NCBI GenBank assembly: GCA_001771235.1
Contig: METF01000053.1
Coordinates: 1 to 14,898 of the forward strand
Direction: 5' to 3'
Origin: Candidatus Zhuqueibacterota bacterium RBG_16_48_16
GTDB taxonomy: Bacteria > Zhuqueibacterota > Zhuqueibacteria > Residuimicrobiales > Sediminimicrobiaceae
DNA: 14,898 nucleotides
The position numbers and the translations under genes are program-made. Below the pieces are notes generated by a model, which was not told the DNA's origin, made no database searches, and saw only the letters and a list, made by a program, of their open reading frames with translations. Shown here piece by piece: positions 1 through 7,868 of this stretch (positions are counted from its first letter, which is position 1; each line of letters begins with the position of its first letter).

Positions 1-546
1 AAAAGACAGTTTGGGCTGGTTCTGGAACGCCCCTATCTTTATGAAAAGCTCACGCCGCGCGAATATGTTGTTTTTTTGGCTAAAGTCTATAGCGTGCCTC
101 AAGCTCAGGCGGATTCCCGCATGCACCAGCTATTTGAAATCTTTGGAATGCGCGAGCGAATGAATGACCTGATCGAGGATTTATCCCAGGGCATGAAACA
201 AAAGACGGCCATCGTCGGCGCGCTCATTCACAATCCAGCCGTCTTGTTTTTGGACGAGCCGACTGTGGGGCTTGATCCGCCATCGGCGAAAAATTTCAAG
301 GACCTGCTCAAGGGGCTGGTCAAAAAAGGCACGACGGTTTTTATGTCCACCCACATCCTCGAGCTGGCTGAACCGATATGCGACCGCATCGGTATTATTA
401 ATAAAGGACAGTTGCAGGCCGTCGGGACGCTGGATGAGCTTTACAAAACATCCTCAAAAAAAGCCACAACCCTGGAGCAACTGTTTCTAGAGCTCATTGG
501 CAGCGACGGCGGCGCCATGATCGACCGATTTCTGGAAGGTGTTTAG
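1..546 (+). CDS. ABC transporter ATP-binding protein, 3' part (5' end outside window)
   Basis: This is the C-terminal 181 residues of an ABC ATPase that energises a membrane exporter on the cytoplasmic side. The frame is open from base 1 with no start needed, so the gene begins upstream of the window and the Walker A motif is not visible. Visible in order are a Q-loop region (QFGLVLERPYLYEKLT from base 7), the ABC signature LSQGMKQK at 181-204, Walker B with catalytic glutamate (VLFLDEP, from 241), the D-loop region GLDP, and the H-switch STH (His codon 352-354). The GMKQK form of the signature is typical of ABC-2-type exporters of the CcmA/YhaQ/NatA kind. The partner is most likely the permease gene downstream at 844-2478. 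The stop codon TAG (544-546) lies on the edge of an inverted-repeat element, so the native C-terminus may have been altered. Substrate is unknown. Confidence 0.95.
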   Translation, partial: KRQFGLVLERPYLYEKLTPREYVVFLAKVYSVPQAQADSRMHQLFEIFGMRERMNDLIEDLSQGMKQKTAIVGALIHNPAVLFLDEPTVGLDPPSAKNFKDLLKGLVKKGTTVFMSTHILELAEPICDRIGIINKGQLQAVGTLDELYKTSSKKATTLEQLFLELIGSDGGAMIDRFLEGV

Positions 547-646
547 GGGGTGTGAAAGAATAACTTGGGAATCTGCCTTTCCCAAGCTCAGTTAAAATAG
601 TCGAAGTATGCTTCAAAGAATGCCAATTTATTTTTTCACACCCCCT
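545..646. repeat. 102-bp inverted-repeat element with internal hairpin
   Basis: The ends are 19-base inverted repeats, 545-563 and 628-646, pairing at 18 of 19 positions, with a perfect core GGGGGTGTGAAA / TTTCACACCCCC. Inside lies a perfect 8-bp hairpin, CTTGGGAA (564-571) and TTCCCAAG (579-586), with a 7-base loop. There is no room for a transposase. The trinucleotide TTA flanks the GGGGG...CCCCC unit on both sides (543-545, 646-648), which could be a 3-bp target duplication but is too short to prove it. A non-autonomous MITE-like element is the best reading. A transcription terminator is less likely, because no T-run follows the inner hairpin. Confidence 0.7.
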
Positions 647-705
647 TAGTATGTTAAAAATCAATTTGTATACAAGTATGGCACAAGTCAGATTCCGAAA
701 AATTT

Positions 706-806
706 AACCACAAATTTTCACAAATTAAACGAATTTTACGAATTTGTACACCAGGATTAATTTAAATTCGTGCAAATTCATGTGTAATTGGTGCAAATTC
801 GTGGTT
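706..806. repeat. Imperfect AATTCGTG-type palindrome, about 101 bp
   Basis: The arms 706-726 and 786-806 match as inverted repeats at 18 of 21 positions. The pairing continues inward, with one indel, through ACGAATTT-type blocks near 730-745 and 762-780. The sequence is AT-rich and has no coding content. It resembles the dispersed CACGAATTT/AAATTCGTG palindromes common between genes in some environmental bacterial genomes; that similarity is from memory, not a search. It sits between the ATPase and permease genes of one transporter. The remaining gap (647-705 and 807-843) shows no further structure. Confidence 0.65.
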
Positions 807-843
807 GTATTTTATTGGGCTCAGGTTTATCCAGGTAGGCAAA

Positions 844-2478
844 ATGTTACTCCTCTTAGTGAAAAACAAGCTGTTGTCGGTTTATAACAATTTGTTTCGT
901 TCGAGCCAAAGGATGGCGCGCGGCAAGATCCTCGGCTATGCCTTTCTGCTGGTTGTGCCGGGTTTTATTTATACCAACACTCGACATATATTCTCTCTTT
1001 GGCGCGTTATGCCGGCAGGAGGTGAGCGGTTTATCTGGCATTTCCTCTCTTTATCGCTTTTGGGCATTTTTGTTTTTTTGACCGTGGGCAGCGTGACCAT
1101 CGGTCTGCACTATTTTTTCTTATCCAAAGACCTCCCCAACCTGCTCAAATTGCCGATGCGTTTTTCGACTCTTTTCACATTTAAATTCCTGGAAACCTCC
1201 ATCGCCAATTCAGCCGTTTTTCTCATGCTGGGCGGCCCGCTTGTTATTGCTGCCGGCGTGGCCTTGCATGCGCCTGTGGTTTACTATGTCATCGGCTTTT
1301 GTGCCTCTGTTGTTTTTTTATTTATTCCAACCGGCCTGGCCTTCGCCCTTTCCGTAGCGGTGATACGTTTTCTGCCTCCGAAACGCGCCAGGAGCATTGC
1401 GACGCTGCTTATGGGGCTGCTGTCGGTCAGCCTTTGGATCGGATTTCAATTTCTGAAACTAGATCAATTGGAGCCGATTCAACCGGATTTTAACCCTGCC
1501 GCGCTCGACCGTTTGCAGACGGCCGCCGGCAGCCACCTGCTGACCTGGGTACCTTCTCAATGGCTGACCACCATACTCTATGGATTGGCGAACAATCACT
1601 ATGAAATGCTGCTGCATGGAGTATTGCTCGTCCTGTTGTGCCTGGCGCTGTGGCTCCTGGGCAATTCTTTTTATTCCTGGGCCTGGCGAAATGATTTTAT
1701 CGCTGCCAGTGCTTTTTCGTCCCCGCTTTTATTCAAGGAGAAGAATCGCAGCTCACGCCGTAAAAGACTTTTCACATTGCGGGCATTCGTCCCTTTCCGC
1801 GCCCTGCTGCAGAAGGAAAAATATATGATCTTTCGTGATCCGCGCCAATTTACCCAGCTTGCCTTTTACCTGGCCATCATGATCGTTTTTCCGTTTCTTC
1901 TCCACCGCGATGAGTCAGGCGCCCGGCTGTTCGGCGAATTTTTCCCCTTTGCCGAGGTGATTCTGCTTGGCTCTGTCATTGCCTGCTCGCTGGCCGCCCG
2001 CTCCGTGCCGATGGAAGGACGTGTTTTTCACCTGACGTTAATATCCCCGCAAAAGCCGCGATGTCACCTTTTGGCGAAAACGGCTTTCGCTTTCACGGTC
2101 ACATTTTTGCTTTTCACCGTTTCCATGCTCGTCCTCGCCATGCGATATGATCTTTCGCTGCGGCAGATCTTGCAGACATTTTTGGCCGGCATTTTTTCCT
2201 TTGCAGCGGCTGCTGTGATCGGCTTGTACCTCGGCGTGTTTTTTGCCAAATTCGATTGGGATAATCCCAAACGAATGCTGCACGGCATCGGCAACGCCCT
2301 GACCCTGGTTGCCCCCGTGGTTTTTTGGGCAGGAGGAGCAGCGTTTTTGTTCATTGGCTTTTATTCCGGCTTTTATGGTTTTGCTTTTCTCTTGTACGCG
2401 CTGTACAGCGCAGGCGTTATCATTGTAGGAACGATTTTGGCGGAAAGAAAATTAAGCTCGCTGGAGTGGACGTGTTAG
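844..2478 (+). CDS. ABC exporter permease, large polytopic membrane protein
   Basis: A 544-residue, very hydrophobic inner-membrane protein with at least ten apparent transmembrane stretches in two groups. A charged cytoplasmic section in the middle (KEKNRSSRRKR, then the LLQKEKYMIFRDPRQ region) separates them. The size, the central basic loop and the neighbouring ABC ATPase fit ABC-2-type exporter permeases of the 500-600 residue class. I chose ATG 844 because AGGTAGG (833-839) precedes it at a sensible distance. An in-frame TTG at 805 would extend the protein by 13 residues, but it lies in the right arm of the palindrome and has no ribosome binding site. It very likely forms the exporter with the ATPase upstream, although the approximately 300-bp gap filled by repeats is unusual for such a pair. 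Substrate cannot be inferred. Confidence 0.85.
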   Translation: MLLLLVKNKLLSVYNNLFRSSQRMARGKILGYAFLLVVPGFIYTNTRHIFSLWRVMPAGGERFIWHFLSLSLLGIFVFLTVGSVTIGLHYFFLSKDLPNLLKLPMRFSTLFTFKFLETSIANSAVFLMLGGPLVIAAGVALHAPVVYYVIGFCASVVFLFIPTGLAFALSVAVIRFLPPKRARSIATLLMGLLSVSLWIGFQFLKLDQLEPIQPDFNPAALDRLQTAAGSHLLTWVPSQWLTTILYGLANNHYEMLLHGVLLVLLCLALWLLGNSFYSWAWRNDFIAASAFSSPLLFKEKNRSSRRKRLFTLRAFVPFRALLQKEKYMIFRDPRQFTQLAFYLAIMIVFPFLLHRDESGARLFGEFFPFAEVILLGSVIACSLAARSVPMEGRVFHLTLISPQKPRCHLLAKTAFAFTVTFLLFTVSMLVLAMRYDLSLRQILQTFLAGIFSFAAAAVIGLYLGVFFAKFDWDNPKRMLHGIGNALTLVAPVVFWAGGAAFLFIGFYSGFYGFAFLLYALYSAGVIIVGTILAERKLSSLEWTC

Positions 2479-2587
2479 GGGAAATTTATCGAGAGCCGGC
2501 CATGTTCCAAAAAGCTGTGAAACGATTTCTCAATTAAGCCGTCTATAGGAAGCGTCGTTTTTATCTGGATAATCGAAAGGATACCGC

Positions 2588-3319
2588 ATGCCCCACAAGC
2601 GGAAAAATGTTGTTTTTGAGTATTTCCAGGCATTCGTCATCGCGTTATTAGTGGCGCTCTTTCTGCGCACATTCGTCATACAAGCTTTTCGCATTCCGAC
2701 GGGGTCGATGAAGGACACGCTTTTGATTGGCGATTTCCTGCTGGTGAACAAGTTCATTTACGGCGCCAAAACGCCGGAGAGAATTCCGCTAACGAATGTA
2801 AAAATTCCTTCCATCCGGCTTCCGGCTTTAAAAAAGCCGGAGCGGGGAGAGGTCATTGTGTTCAAGTACCCCCTGGAAGAAAAACTCGATTACATCAAAA
2901 GGTGTGTCGGCGTTCCCGGCGATACGATTGTCGTCCGCAACGGCCAGGTCTTTGTGAACGGCAAGCCGGAAGGAAAAGAATCGCTGGTAAAGGCCGGTGA
3001 ATATGATAAAACCGAAGGCATTTATGTCAACTATTATCGTATCGTTTTGCCGAGCGGGCGCGATTATACCATACGAAAAAGAAATGATATCAGGCATGTC
3101 AATGGCGAGTATGGGCCTGCTGTCGTGCCGCCGGGCCATTTGTTCATGATGGGCGACAACCGCGACAACAGCCAGGACAGTCGCTACTGGGGCTTTTTGC
3201 CCAGGGAGAATGTCGTAGGCAAAGCTTTGATGATTTATTGGTCATGGGACAACACTGTGCCGATATGGAAAATCGATTCAAAGATTCGCTGGTCGCGAAT
3301 TTTGGATGTCATTCATTGA
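2588..3319 (+). CDS. lepB: Type I signal peptidase, first tandem copy
   Basis: Membrane-anchored serine protease (family S26) that removes signal peptides from exported proteins on the outer face of the inner membrane. One N-terminal transmembrane segment spans about residues 13-32. The nucleophile is Ser40 in RIPTGSMKDTL and the general base Lys104 in DYIKRCVGVPGD. The conserved box GDNRDNSQDSR is at 189-199. At 243 residues it is a compact single-anchor enzyme with an insertion between the Lys box and the GDNRDNS box. The ATG at 2588 follows GAAAGGA (2575-2581) at good spacing. All catalytic boxes are intact, so the enzyme should be active. A second copy follows 100 bp downstream with identical numbering of Ser and Lys. 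Confidence 0.95.
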   Translation: MPHKRKNVVFEYFQAFVIALLVALFLRTFVIQAFRIPTGSMKDTLLIGDFLLVNKFIYGAKTPERIPLTNVKIPSIRLPALKKPERGEVIVFKYPLEEKLDYIKRCVGVPGDTIVVRNGQVFVNGKPEGKESLVKAGEYDKTEGIYVNYYRIVLPSGRDYTIRKRNDIRHVNGEYGPAVVPPGHLFMMGDNRDNSQDSRYWGFLPRENVVGKALMIYWSWDNTVPIWKIDSKIRWSRILDVIH

Positions 3320-3337
3320 CCGGCGATTTTTCAAATC

Positions 3338-3366
3338 TTGCATAGTCGGGAAAAAATGATTAATTT
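3338..3366 (+). promoter_or_regulatory. Possible sigma-70-like promoter upstream of the second signal peptidase
   Basis: TTGCAT (3338-3343) and TAATTT (3361-3366) are separated by 17 bases in the gap between the two signal peptidase genes. The match is moderate, the region is AT-rich, and the promoter consensus of this organism is unknown. Confidence 0.25.
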
Positions 3367-3419
3367 TAATTAGAATACCATTCAGCCTCGACCGATTAAC
3401 CAGGAATCAGGGTGAGATT

Positions 3420-4148
3420 TTGAACAAAAGAAAGAGCAATTTTTTTAAAAACTATGTGGAGCCTCTGGGCATCGCCTTATTGGCCGCTCTTATTTTGAGG
3501 GCTTTGGTTATCCAGGCGTTTCGCATCCCCACCGGATCGATGAAAGACACATTGCTTGTCGGGGATTTTTTATTGGTGAACAAATTCGTCTACGGTGCCA
3601 AAACACCTGAACGCATTCCACTGGTAAATATTAAACTCCTATCCTTTCGTTTGCCGGCATTCAAGCAGCCGTCGCGGGGAGAAATCATCGTTTTTAAATA
3701 TCCTCTCGATGAAAAACTGGATTATATTAAAAGGTGCATCGGCGTGGCCGGCGATACCGTTCAGCTACGGGACGGAGTGGTGTATGTCAACGGCCACGAG
3801 GAAGGCGAGCGCCGATTTGTCAAGCGGGCTTTCGATCCGGCCAGGGGCGTGTATGTCAGTTATTACCAGATCACCACAAAAGAGGGGTTGAAATATACCG
3901 TCCGATACTTTGGTGATTACGCGCCCAGGTACGCGAATTTTGGGCCGGTCGTGGTGCCGCCGAACCATCTTTTTATGATGGGCGATAACCGCGATAACAG
4001 CCAGGACAGCCGCGAGTGGGGTTTTATGCCCATGAAAAATATCGTCGGCCAGGCGCTGGTCATTTATTTTTCCTGGGACAAGCGTGTGCCCCTCTGGAAT
4101 ATCATAAAAAAAATACGCTGGGGGCGCATTTTTGGTGTGATCAAATGA
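3420..4148 (+). CDS. lepB: Type I signal peptidase, second tandem copy
   Basis: A 242-residue paralogue of the preceding gene with the same layout: an N-terminal membrane anchor (about residues 13-32), nucleophile Ser40 in RIPTGSMKDTL, base Lys104 in DYIKRCIGVAGD, and GDNRDNSQDSR at 188-198. The two proteins are nearly identical around the catalytic boxes but differ clearly in the cytoplasmic N-terminus, in the stretch of about residues 126-175 and in the C-terminal tail. The start is TTG at 3420, with AGGGTGAG (3409-3416) upstream; no ATG occurs before the catalytic serine. Only 4 bases separate its stop from the hemW start, which suggests co-transcription. The divergent middle region could give different substrate preference, but that is inference. 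Confidence 0.93.
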   Translation: MNKRKSNFFKNYVEPLGIALLAALILRALVIQAFRIPTGSMKDTLLVGDFLLVNKFVYGAKTPERIPLVNIKLLSFRLPAFKQPSRGEIIVFKYPLDEKLDYIKRCIGVAGDTVQLRDGVVYVNGHEEGERRFVKRAFDPARGVYVSYYQITTKEGLKYTVRYFGDYAPRYANFGPVVVPPNHLFMMGDNRDNSQDSREWGFMPMKNIVGQALVIYFSWDKRVPLWNIIKKIRWGRIFGVIK

Positions 4149-4152
4149 CCCT

Positions 4153-5349
4153 ATGAACGAAGCAGCGCTCTACATTCATTTTCCATTCTGCCGGCAAAAG
4201 TGTAACTATTGTGATTTCTACTCCATAACCCATCTCGACCACGTTGGCCAATATCTCGAGGCGCTGAAAAAGGAAATCGAACTGTATCGGGACAACTCTC
4301 CATTCGGAGGATTGTCTTTTTCAACGCTTTTCTGGGGCGGAGGGACGCCATCCCTGCTGTCGCCAACACGGTTGGCAGAGATCATCGAGCATCTTCGACA
4401 AGGCTTTTCCTTTACTCACTCTGTCGAGATGACCTGCGAAGTCAACCCGGGCACCATCGACCGCGCTTATTTATCCGTACTGCGCGAGACCGGGGTGAAC
4501 CGACTGAGCATCGGCGTGCAGTCTTTTATCGACGAGGAGCTCAGGACGCTGACGCGCATCCATTCCGCCCGACAAGGCGAACAGGCGGTGACGATGGCAC
4601 AGGAAGCCGGATTCGACAACATCGGCGTCGATCTTATTTTTGGCATTCATGGGCAATCTCTGAAGAGCTGGGAGCATACATTGAGAAAAGCCGTTGCGCT
4701 CAGGCCGAGCCACATTTCCGCTTACGGTTTGACCATTGAAGCGGGCACGGTTTTGGCGCAGCTCATTGAAAGCGGACATGTGCCGCGTTGCGACGAGGAG
4801 CTGGAACGGGAGCTTTACCTGCTGTGTAAGAAACTTTTGAACGATGCCGGCTACATCCATTACGAAATTTCCAATTATGCTCTCCCCGGCTATGAGTGCA
4901 GGCACAATCGGAAATATTGGGATGGCAGTCTTTACCTCGGCTTCGGCCCTTCCGCCCACTCCTTCGATGGAACGAAAAGGTGGTGGAATGCGGACGATGT
5001 TGAGCTCTATTCGCAAAAACTGGGACGAGGGGAATTGCCGGTCATTGAAGAGGAGCAGCTCTCCCGCGAGCAACGATTGTTGGAGACGATCCTGCTCGGA
5101 TTGCGAAGGAGAGAAGGCATCGATTTAAAGGCCTGGAAACAATGTGCCGGATTCGATCTCTTGCAGAGCACAAAACTGTTGCAGCCGCTCGGCGGCATCG
5201 ATAGCGCTGCCCAACCGTTTGCCGATTCCGCCTCAGGCCAATTTTTTACCCTGGCCGATCATCATCTGAAACTCACGGCGCAAGGGTTATTGCTGTATGA
5301 TTCGCTGTGTCAGCAATTGTCCGCTTCAATTCTTTTTGCTGCAATATAA
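4153..5349 (+). CDS. hemW: Radical SAM heme chaperone HemW (HemN-like)
   Basis: A 398-residue radical SAM protein. The 4Fe-4S-binding motif is Cys13-x3-Cys17-x2-Cys20 in CRQKCNYCDF, followed by the SAM-contacting GGGTPS at 62-67 and EVNPGT near 96-101. A second region includes YEISNYALPGYECRHN (about 237-252) and YLGFGPSAHSFDG (261-273). The C-terminal part carries the HemN_C-like segment LLGLRRREGIDL. The motif lacks the extra cysteine of true HemN (CxxxCxxCxC), having Asp-Phe after the third Cys, which places it with HemW. HemW is a heme-binding protein thought to deliver heme to respiratory enzymes, not a proven coproporphyrinogen oxidase. It starts 4 bases after the second signal peptidase and ends 6 bases before the next gene, so an operon is likely. 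Confidence 0.93.
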   Translation: MNEAALYIHFPFCRQKCNYCDFYSITHLDHVGQYLEALKKEIELYRDNSPFGGLSFSTLFWGGGTPSLLSPTRLAEIIEHLRQGFSFTHSVEMTCEVNPGTIDRAYLSVLRETGVNRLSIGVQSFIDEELRTLTRIHSARQGEQAVTMAQEAGFDNIGVDLIFGIHGQSLKSWEHTLRKAVALRPSHISAYGLTIEAGTVLAQLIESGHVPRCDEELERELYLLCKKLLNDAGYIHYEISNYALPGYECRHNRKYWDGSLYLGFGPSAHSFDGTKRWWNADDVELYSQKLGRGELPVIEEEQLSREQRLLETILLGLRRREGIDLKAWKQCAGFDLLQSTKLLQPLGGIDSAAQPFADSASGQFFTLADHHLKLTAQGLLLYDSLCQQLSASILFAAI

Positions 5350-5355
5350 AGGATC

Positions 5356-6093
5356 ATGATGCACAATTTTCTCACCCTTGTCGAAAAAAGACAGATCGCA
5401 TCCACCACGCTCGAATGTGTATTTGAAAAGCCGGATGGATTTATTTTCCAGGCGGGCCAGAATATGACATTGGTTTTGGAGAAATTAAATTATGCAGACG
5501 CAAGGGGTGCGCGCCGTATATTCACCATTGCTTCCGCTCCCTTTGAAGAGGGGCTAAAGATTTCGACGAGGTTGACGGGCAGCGGATTCAAGCGGACGCT
5601 TGCCGAGCTGCCGAAAGGAGCGAAGGTGCAATTTTCCGGGCCTCGCGGCAAGTTTCACTTGTTAAAGGAGCTCCGCAAGGTCATATTTGTAGCCGGGGGA
5701 ATTGGCATTACTCCTATCAAGAGTATGATAACGGAAGTGGCCCATAAAAGCGAGCTGCCCCGAGCGATTTTATTTTATTCCAATGCGACCAGTGATGAGG
5801 CGGCCTATCACGATTTTTTTTGCAGGTTGGCTGATACGGCAGCGGATTTCAGCTACGTCCCCTCGCTTACATCATCCTCAAAAGTGAATATGGAAAGCTG
5901 GCCCGGTGAGCGAGGAAGAATCGATTTTAAAATGATATTGCGCCATGTTGAATTTCCCCATGAATATGTTTTTTATCTTTGTGGGCCGCCGGGGATGGTT
6001 GACGAGCTCGTTGACATTCTCCGGGAAAACGACATTGACAAAGAACACATTTTCTCCGAGTCGTTTTGGGGGTACGAATCGGTTGGAAATTAA
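5356..6093 (+). CDS. FAD/NAD(P)H-binding ferredoxin-reductase-type oxidoreductase
   Basis: A 245-residue member of the ferredoxin-NADP reductase superfamily. The N-terminal FAD-binding barrel carries RRIFTIAS at 53-60, matching the RxYS/T flavin-contact motif. The NAD(P)-binding half carries GGIGITP at 114-120 and CGPPGMV at 209-215. No 2Fe-2S ferredoxin domain and no heme domain is attached, so it needs an external electron partner such as ferredoxin, flavodoxin or another metalloprotein. Two in-frame ATG codons at 5356 and 5359 compete; AAAGGA (5348-5353) is better spaced for 5359. The 6-base gap to hemW suggests co-transcription. Supplying electrons to a neighbour's pathway is possible but not shown by sequence. 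Confidence 0.88.
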   Translation: MMHNFLTLVEKRQIASTTLECVFEKPDGFIFQAGQNMTLVLEKLNYADARGARRIFTIASAPFEEGLKISTRLTGSGFKRTLAELPKGAKVQFSGPRGKFHLLKELRKVIFVAGGIGITPIKSMITEVAHKSELPRAILFYSNATSDEAAYHDFFCRLADTAADFSYVPSLTSSSKVNMESWPGERGRIDFKMILRHVEFPHEYVFYLCGPPGMVDELVDILRENDIDKEHIFSESFWGYESVGN

Positions 6094-6126
6094 ATCGCTC
6101 TTTTTCCGGTTTAAGAGGAGAGATAA

Positions 6127-6288
6127 TTAGAGTCTGAACGAAAGCTATTCAATTTGAAGATTTACTGTCATCGCGAGGCGTTGTTTGCCGAAGCGATCTC
6201 CTGAAAAGTAAGGGGGGGATTGCTTTGTCGTTCGTTCCTCACTGCTCGCAATGACACCGCTGATAAGGAGTTTTCGTTCAAGCACTAA
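6127..6288. repeat. Nested double palindrome, about 160 bp
   Basis: The inner arms begin with GTCATCGCGAGG (6167-6178) and end with CTCGCAATGAC (6245-6255). Further pairing occurs between GCCGAAGCGATC near 6187 and GATTGCTTTGTCG near 6218. This is the common GTCATTGCGAG...GAAGCAATC type of dispersed palindrome. Around it lies a second inverted repeat, 6127-6143 and 6272-6288, matching at 14 of 17 positions with core GAACGAAA / TTTCGTTC. No coding potential. The rest of the gap 6094-6358 holds only the leader and ribosome binding site of the protease gene (AAAGGAG at 6346-6352). Confidence 0.65.
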
Positions 6289-6358
6289 ATATGTTCTCAC
6301 CTGAGCACCACCCCGTCTCAATTAACAAAAGTTTCATCCCCCAATAAAGGAGCTCAAC

Positions 6359-7729
6359 ATGAAAAAAGGCTTTTATGTAATTGGCTTGGCCATCTTTGTT
6401 CTCATCCTCACTTCTGCGCTGCAAACTCCGGACAAGATCGCTTATGTCGAAGGCGAGGTTTTGGTCAAATTCAGGCCCAGCGCTTCGGCGCAAGCGGTGT
6501 CAAGCGCGGCCTCGAGCGTCGAGGCCACGGACGTGAGCCAAATTCTCAATACCGATTTTCGTAAAATCAAATTTGCCAAAACCCGGCAGGTGGAAAGTGC
6601 TGTACAGACGCTGCAATCACTGCCGGAGGTGGAGTACGCCGAGCCCAATTACATTTACTATGCTTTGAATACACCCAACGACCCGAGCTTTGGCGAGTTA
6701 TGGGGCCTTGAGAACACCGGGCAATCCGGTGGATTGGCGGGGGCGGACATCAGCGCGGTGCAAGCGTGGGATGTCACCACCGGCAGCGATCAAGTTGTCG
6801 TGGGCATTGTCGATACGGGCATCGATTACCAGCACGAGGATTTAGCCGCAAATATTTATAAAAATCCGGGCGAAGACGCCTGGGCCAATCCCAACGACCC
6901 CACCTCAGGTAACGGCATCGACGACGACGGCAACGGCAAGGTGGACGACTGGATGGGCTGGAACTTTATTGATGAAACCAATATTGCCAAAGACGATAAC
7001 ATGCACGGCACGCATGTCGCCGGTACGGTGGGCGCTGTCGGCAGTAACGGCAAGGGCGTTGTCGGCATCAACTGGAAGGTGAAATTGGTACCTCTCAAAT
7101 TTTTAGACTATGAAGGCAGCGGCACGACAGAGGATGCCATTGAGGCCATTATCTATGCCGCCGACCTGGGGGCAAAAGTATTGAATAACAGTTGGGGTGG
7201 AGGCGCCTATTCGCAAGCTTTGCTCGACGCCATTAAATATGCCAACGAAAAAGGCGTTTTATTTGTCGTAGCTGCCGGAAACGACGGCACCAACAACGAT
7301 GTGACGCCCACTTATCCTGCCAATTATAATGTTGAAAATGTCGTTTCCGTGGCCGCATCGGACCGCGCCGATCAGCGGGCGCTGTGGGGCAGCGGTGGCG
7401 ACGGCGGCGATGACTGTGGATTTAACTGTAGCAGCGCCATGGCGGCCACGCCGGGTTCGAATTATGGCCCCAAAACAGTGCACCTGGCTGCACCAGGTAA
7501 AGAAATTTACAGCTCAGTGCCCGGCGGCTACAGAACGCTTTCGGGCACCTCCATGGCGACGCCTCACGTTGTCGGAGCCGTCGCCTTGCTGCTCGCCAGG
7601 AATCCCTCGTTGACCGCTGTTCAATTGAAGCAGGTGTTGATGAATTCTGTGGATGTCTTACCTGCTTTTGAGAAAACAGTGATTTCGGGCGGGCGGTTGA
7701 ATGTCGCCGCGGCGCTGGCAAGTTTTTAA
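6359..7729 (+). CDS. Secreted subtilisin-family (S8) serine protease
   Basis: A 456-residue exported peptidase. An N-terminal signal-like hydrophobic segment (residues 4-20) is followed by a propeptide-like region (about 27-103) resembling fervidolysin-type prodomains (EGEVLVKF at 31-38, EYAEPNYIY at 92-100). The catalytic domain has Asp152 in GIVDTGID, His216 in MHGTHVAGT, oxyanion Asn308 in AAGNDG and Ser398 in SGTSMATPH. An Asp/Gly-rich stretch, NGIDDDGNGKVDDWMGW (185-201), is typical of a subtilase subgroup and may bind calcium. Residues about 340-368 form an unusual Gly/Asp-rich insertion with two cysteines (353 and 357) ahead of NYGPKTVHLAAPG. No C-terminal sorting or cell-wall domain follows. 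ATG 6359 has AAAGGAG six bases upstream. Signal peptide removal by one of the upstream signal peptidases is plausible. Confidence 0.95.
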   Translation: MKKGFYVIGLAIFVLILTSALQTPDKIAYVEGEVLVKFRPSASAQAVSSAASSVEATDVSQILNTDFRKIKFAKTRQVESAVQTLQSLPEVEYAEPNYIYYALNTPNDPSFGELWGLENTGQSGGLAGADISAVQAWDVTTGSDQVVVGIVDTGIDYQHEDLAANIYKNPGEDAWANPNDPTSGNGIDDDGNGKVDDWMGWNFIDETNIAKDDNMHGTHVAGTVGAVGSNGKGVVGINWKVKLVPLKFLDYEGSGTTEDAIEAIIYAADLGAKVLNNSWGGGAYSQALLDAIKYANEKGVLFVVAAGNDGTNNDVTPTYPANYNVENVVSVAASDRADQRALWGSGGDGGDDCGFNCSSAMAATPGSNYGPKTVHLAAPGKEIYSSVPGGYRTLSGTSMATPHVVGAVALLLARNPSLTAVQLKQVLMNSVDVLPAFEKTVISGGRLNVAAALASF

Positions 7730-7751
7730 AGGAAGTTATTTGTCTTTTACT

Positions 7752-7868
7752 GTATCTATTCAGCCACTAAGCCACAAAGTCGCAAAGGAACACAAAAGAT
7801 TAATTTTGTGAAACTTTGTGTCATAGTGTCTTTGTGGCGAATTATAGCAGATATGCCTGAATAGTCAC
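7752..7868. mobile_element. 117-bp MITE-like element with 8-bp flanking direct repeat
   Basis: The two ends, 7752-7763 and 7857-7868, are inverted repeats matching at 10 of 12 positions (GTATCTATTCAG against GTGACTATTCAG when read inward). Directly outside both ends is a perfect 8-bp direct repeat, CTTTTACT (7744-7751 and 7869-7876), as expected of a target-site duplication. Inside is a second palindrome with GCCACAAAG (7771-7779) and CTTTGTGGC (7830-7838) and further imperfect pairing. No protein can be encoded. A non-autonomous element moved in trans is the simplest interpretation. Confidence 0.65.

Noticed and set aside
805..843. TTG start at 805 for the permease
   Set aside because: It lies in the palindrome arm without a ribosome binding site; ATG 844 has AGGTAGG in position.
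4471..5073. 200-codon minus-strand open frame
   Set aside because: It lies wholly opposite hemW, has no recognisable motif, and hemW is unmistakable in the other direction.
6127..6288. CRISPR-like repetition in the palindrome-rich gaps
   Set aside because: The repeats are inverted pairs, not regularly spaced direct repeats with unique spacers.
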